NCBI RefSeq assembly: GCF_036013525.1
Contig: NZ_CP107853.1
Span: 7,068,001-7,132,000, forward strand
Length of the DNA: 64,000 nt
Source of the DNA: Nonomuraea sp. NBC_00507
Lineage (GTDB): Bacteria > Actinomycetota > Actinomycetes > Streptosporangiales > Streptosporangiaceae
Direction of reading: 5' to 3'
Part shown: piece by piece, positions 62,318 to 64,000 of the stretch
Layout: the number at the start of each line of letters is the position of its first letter
Numbering within the stretch: the stretch's first letter is position 1
Notes under the pieces: model-generated
Told to the model about the DNA's origin: nothing
Database searches by the model: none
Seen by the model: the letters and a program-made list of their open reading frames with translations, nothing else
Program-made: the position numbers and the translations under genes

Positions 62318-62962
62318 ATGACGACGACGGCGCCGGACCGCCCCCGGCGCATCCCCACCCGCTGGATCGCGGCCGCGGCCATCGCTGTGCTGGTCGTTCT
62401 CATGGCGGCCAGCACCGAATACCGGACGGCCGAGACCGCGGCGGCCGCGGCGCCGAAGAAGTTCGACCCCGCCGCGTTCGGCGCCCAGAACTACGAGGCC
62501 AAGGTCGTGCCCGCCATCAAGAGCGCCGCCGTCGAGCTGCCCGTCCTGCTCGACGCCCTGGCCGCCGACAAGGATGCCGCGAGCCAGAAGTACGGCAAAC
62601 GCCAGGGCACCGGCCCCTACACCTTCGCCGTCAGGGCGGCAGGCGAGGCGGGCGCCGCCAAGTCGGGGCTGCTGCCGGTCACCGTCAAGGACCTGCCGGA
62701 CGACACCAAGGTCTGGCTGCAGATCGGTCCCGCCATCAACGGCACCGCGCTGCGCGACGCCGCCGGGTTCATCACGTTCGGCCAGTTCACCAACCAGGTG
62801 GAGTACGCCGACGCGGCCACCGCCCTGAACAACCAGATGCGCGACAAGCTGCTCAAGGGGCTGGACGTGGCCGCGCTGGAAGGCAAGGAGATCACCTTCA
62901 CAGGGGCGTTCACGTTGCTGACGCCCCAGACGGTGACGATCACCCCGGTGGAGATCTCATGA
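62318..62962 (+). CDS. DUF2291-family protein, membrane-anchored, 214 aa
   Basis: Seen: an N-terminal signal anchor (WIAAAAIAVLVVLMAAS), then DPAAFGAQNYEAKVVPAI and SAAVELPVLLDALAADKDAASQKYG, GTGPYTFAV and INGTALRDAAGFITFGQFTNQVEYADAATALN, the pattern of DUF2291. These proteins are encoded with RbsA/RbsC-type sugar transporters and have no known biochemical role. Here the gene overlaps an RbsA-type ATPase gene by ATGA. It may be an accessory part of that transporter. Confidence 0.85.
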   Translation: MTTTAPDRPRRIPTRWIAAAAIAVLVVLMAASTEYRTAETAAAAAPKKFDPAAFGAQNYEAKVVPAIKSAAVELPVLLDALAADKDAASQKYGKRQGTGPYTFAVRAAGEAGAAKSGLLPVTVKDLPDDTKVWLQIGPAINGTALRDAAGFITFGQFTNQVEYADAATALNNQMRDKLLKGLDVAALEGKEITFTGAFTLLTPQTVTITPVEIS

Positions 62963-64000
62963 CCGCGCCAATGCTCAGGGCCGGCGAGGTCACCAAGGTC
63001 TACGGCGGCACGCACGCGCTGAAAGGGGTCGACTTCGCCGTCGCGCCTGGCCGGGTGACCGCGCTGTTCGGCGAGAACGGCGCCGGCAAGTCGACCCTGA
63101 TGAAGATCCTGGCCGGGATCGAGCAGCCCACCACCGGCCATGTCGAGCTGGACGGGCGGCCCCTGCGCCTGCGCTCCTCCCGCGACGCGGCCGACCACGG
63201 CATCTCGATCATCCATCAGGAGCTCAGCCTGTGCCCGAACCTCAGCATCCAGGACAACCTGTTCCTGGCCCGCGAGGTCCGCACCGCGTACGGGTCCGTC
63301 GACCGCACGGCCCAGCGAGAGGCCACGGCCGCGGTCCTGCGCCGGCTCGAGGAGGACGTCGACCCCGACCGGCTCGTCGGCGACCTGCGGCTCGGCCAGC
63401 AGCAGCTGGTGGAGATCGCCCGCGCGCTGCTGCAGCGGGCCCGCGTCCTCATCATGGACGAGCCCACCTCCGCCCTGACCGCGCCCGAGGTCGAGGTGCT
63501 GTTCCGGGTGATCAGGGAGCTCACCGCCGCCGGCGTCGCCGTCGTCTACATCTCCCACCACCTGGACGAGGCCCTCGACATCGCCGACGACGTCGTGGTG
63601 CTGCGGGACGGGCGGCTGGTCGCCGCGGCGCGGGCCGGCGAGGTCGACATCCGCTGGATCGTCGAGCAGATGGTGGGCCGCGACCAGGACACGCTGTTCC
63701 CCAGCCGGGAGCCGGTCCTCGGCGAGGAGGCGCTGGCCGTCCGCGACCTCACCGTGGCCGATCCTGCGGTCCCTGACCGGCTGGTCGTGGACCGGCTGTC
63801 GCTCAGCGTGCGTGCGGGCGAGATCGTCGGCGTCTACGGGCTGATGGGCTCCGGGCGCACCGAGCTGCTCGAAGCGCTCGCCGGCCGGCTCCGGCCCGCC
63901 TCTGGCGAGATCCGGCTGTCCGGGACGCCGCTGACGCAGGCCCGCCGCGGCTCGATCCGCGACCGCATCGGGCGTGGCCTGGTGCTGGTGCCCGAGGACC
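62959..64000 (+). CDS. RbsA-type sugar ABC transporter ATPase, 3' end outside window
   Basis: A tandem-ATPase protein of the ribose/xylose/galactose class (about 500 residues when complete); 347 codons are visible. First cassette: Walker A GENGAGKST, Q-loop IIHQELSLCPNLS, signature LRLGQQQLVEIARAL, Walker B VLIMDEPTSAL and YISHHLDE. The second cassette starts at about residue 260 with GLMGSGRTELLEAL and is cut off by the window end. The permease and binding protein are expected downstream. ATG 62959 overlaps the DUF2291 stop. Confidence 0.93.
   Translation, partial: MTAPMLRAGEVTKVYGGTHALKGVDFAVAPGRVTALFGENGAGKSTLMKILAGIEQPTTGHVELDGRPLRLRSSRDAADHGISIIHQELSLCPNLSIQDNLFLAREVRTAYGSVDRTAQREATAAVLRRLEEDVDPDRLVGDLRLGQQQLVEIARALLQRARVLIMDEPTSALTAPEVEVLFRVIRELTAAGVAVVYISHHLDEALDIADDVVVLRDGRLVAAARAGEVDIRWIVEQMVGRDQDTLFPSREPVLGEEALAVRDLTVADPAVPDRLVVDRLSLSVRAGEIVGVYGLMGSGRTELLEALAGRLRPASGEIRLSGTPLTQARRGSIRDRIGRGLVLVPED

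Noticed and set aside
1..64000. tRNA or rRNA genes, CRISPR arrays, insertion sequences and prophage
   Set aside because: I saw no cloverleaf sequence with CCA end, rRNA signature, regularly spaced repeats, transposase motifs or phage genes. A covariance-model scan could still find small RNAs.

Overview
The window looks like chromosomal DNA from a high-GC Gram-positive actinomycete. Codon third positions are almost all G or C, GTG and TTG starts are frequent, ATGA/GTGA stop-start overlaps are common, and TetR, GntR, LuxR and SorC regulators are numerous. The gene content (secreted polysaccharidases, many flavin monooxygenases, several sugar ABC systems) would suit a Nonomuraea/Streptosporangium-like soil genus; this is inference, since no rRNA or other phylogenetic marker is present. 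I saw no tRNA, rRNA, CRISPR array, insertion sequence or prophage.

Layout. 1-3.5 kb: a cut-off TetR regulator, an RNB exoribonuclease, a STAS protein and an iron-regulated siderophore-interacting reductase with a clear IdeR/DtxR box. 3.6-7.4 kb: secreted pectate lyase and GH36 alpha-galactosidase. 7.4-11.8 kb: a tightly overlapping four-gene operon joining an XpaC-like membrane protein, a TelA-family protein, a lipoprotein fusing a substrate-binding domain to a VWA domain, and a second anchored binding-protein-like gene. 12-17.5 kb: one 1801-residue secreted protein with two GH43 domains, under a perfect LacI-type palindrome. 17.6-18.4 kb: a membrane ACT-domain protein. 18.6-26.6 kb: a minus-strand oxidative cluster (alpha/beta hydrolase broken by an amber codon, DHA2 exporter, two tandem FAD monooxygenases, CMD-family protein, SDR, TrmO-like, HXXEE membrane protein). 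26.6-27.1 kb: three copies of one promoter/operator module. 27.1-32.9 kb: a protein of unknown function, a large LuxR regulator, a third FAD monooxygenase and its divergent TetR repressor.

33-41 kb: an oligopeptide ABC importer co-transcribed with a proline-iminopeptidase-type hydrolase and an M24 aminopeptidase, making a peptide uptake and digestion unit. 41-47.6 kb: GntR regulator, inositol-monophosphatase-like enzyme, HAD phosphatase, an unknown protein, and a GntR/CoA-transferase/CitE-like lyase unit with a TetR gene. 47.7-52.6 kb: MFS transporter with two palindromic operators and possibly the stub of a lost regulator, then a GH95 alpha-L-fucosidase broken by a one-base frameshift.

52.8-64 kb: a sugar catabolic locus. 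A SorC-type regulator and an FGGY kinase (minus strand) diverge from a nucleoside-hydrolase-like protein, a MalEFG-type importer, a TIM-barrel isomerase/epimerase, a two-subunit transketolase, a DUF2291 protein and the start of an RbsA-type ABC ATPase (plus strand). A perfect 20-bp palindrome plus an extra half-site sits between the two arms. Isomerase, FGGY kinase and split transketolase together resemble the D-apiose/apulose transketolase route, which is proposed as a testable hypothesis only.
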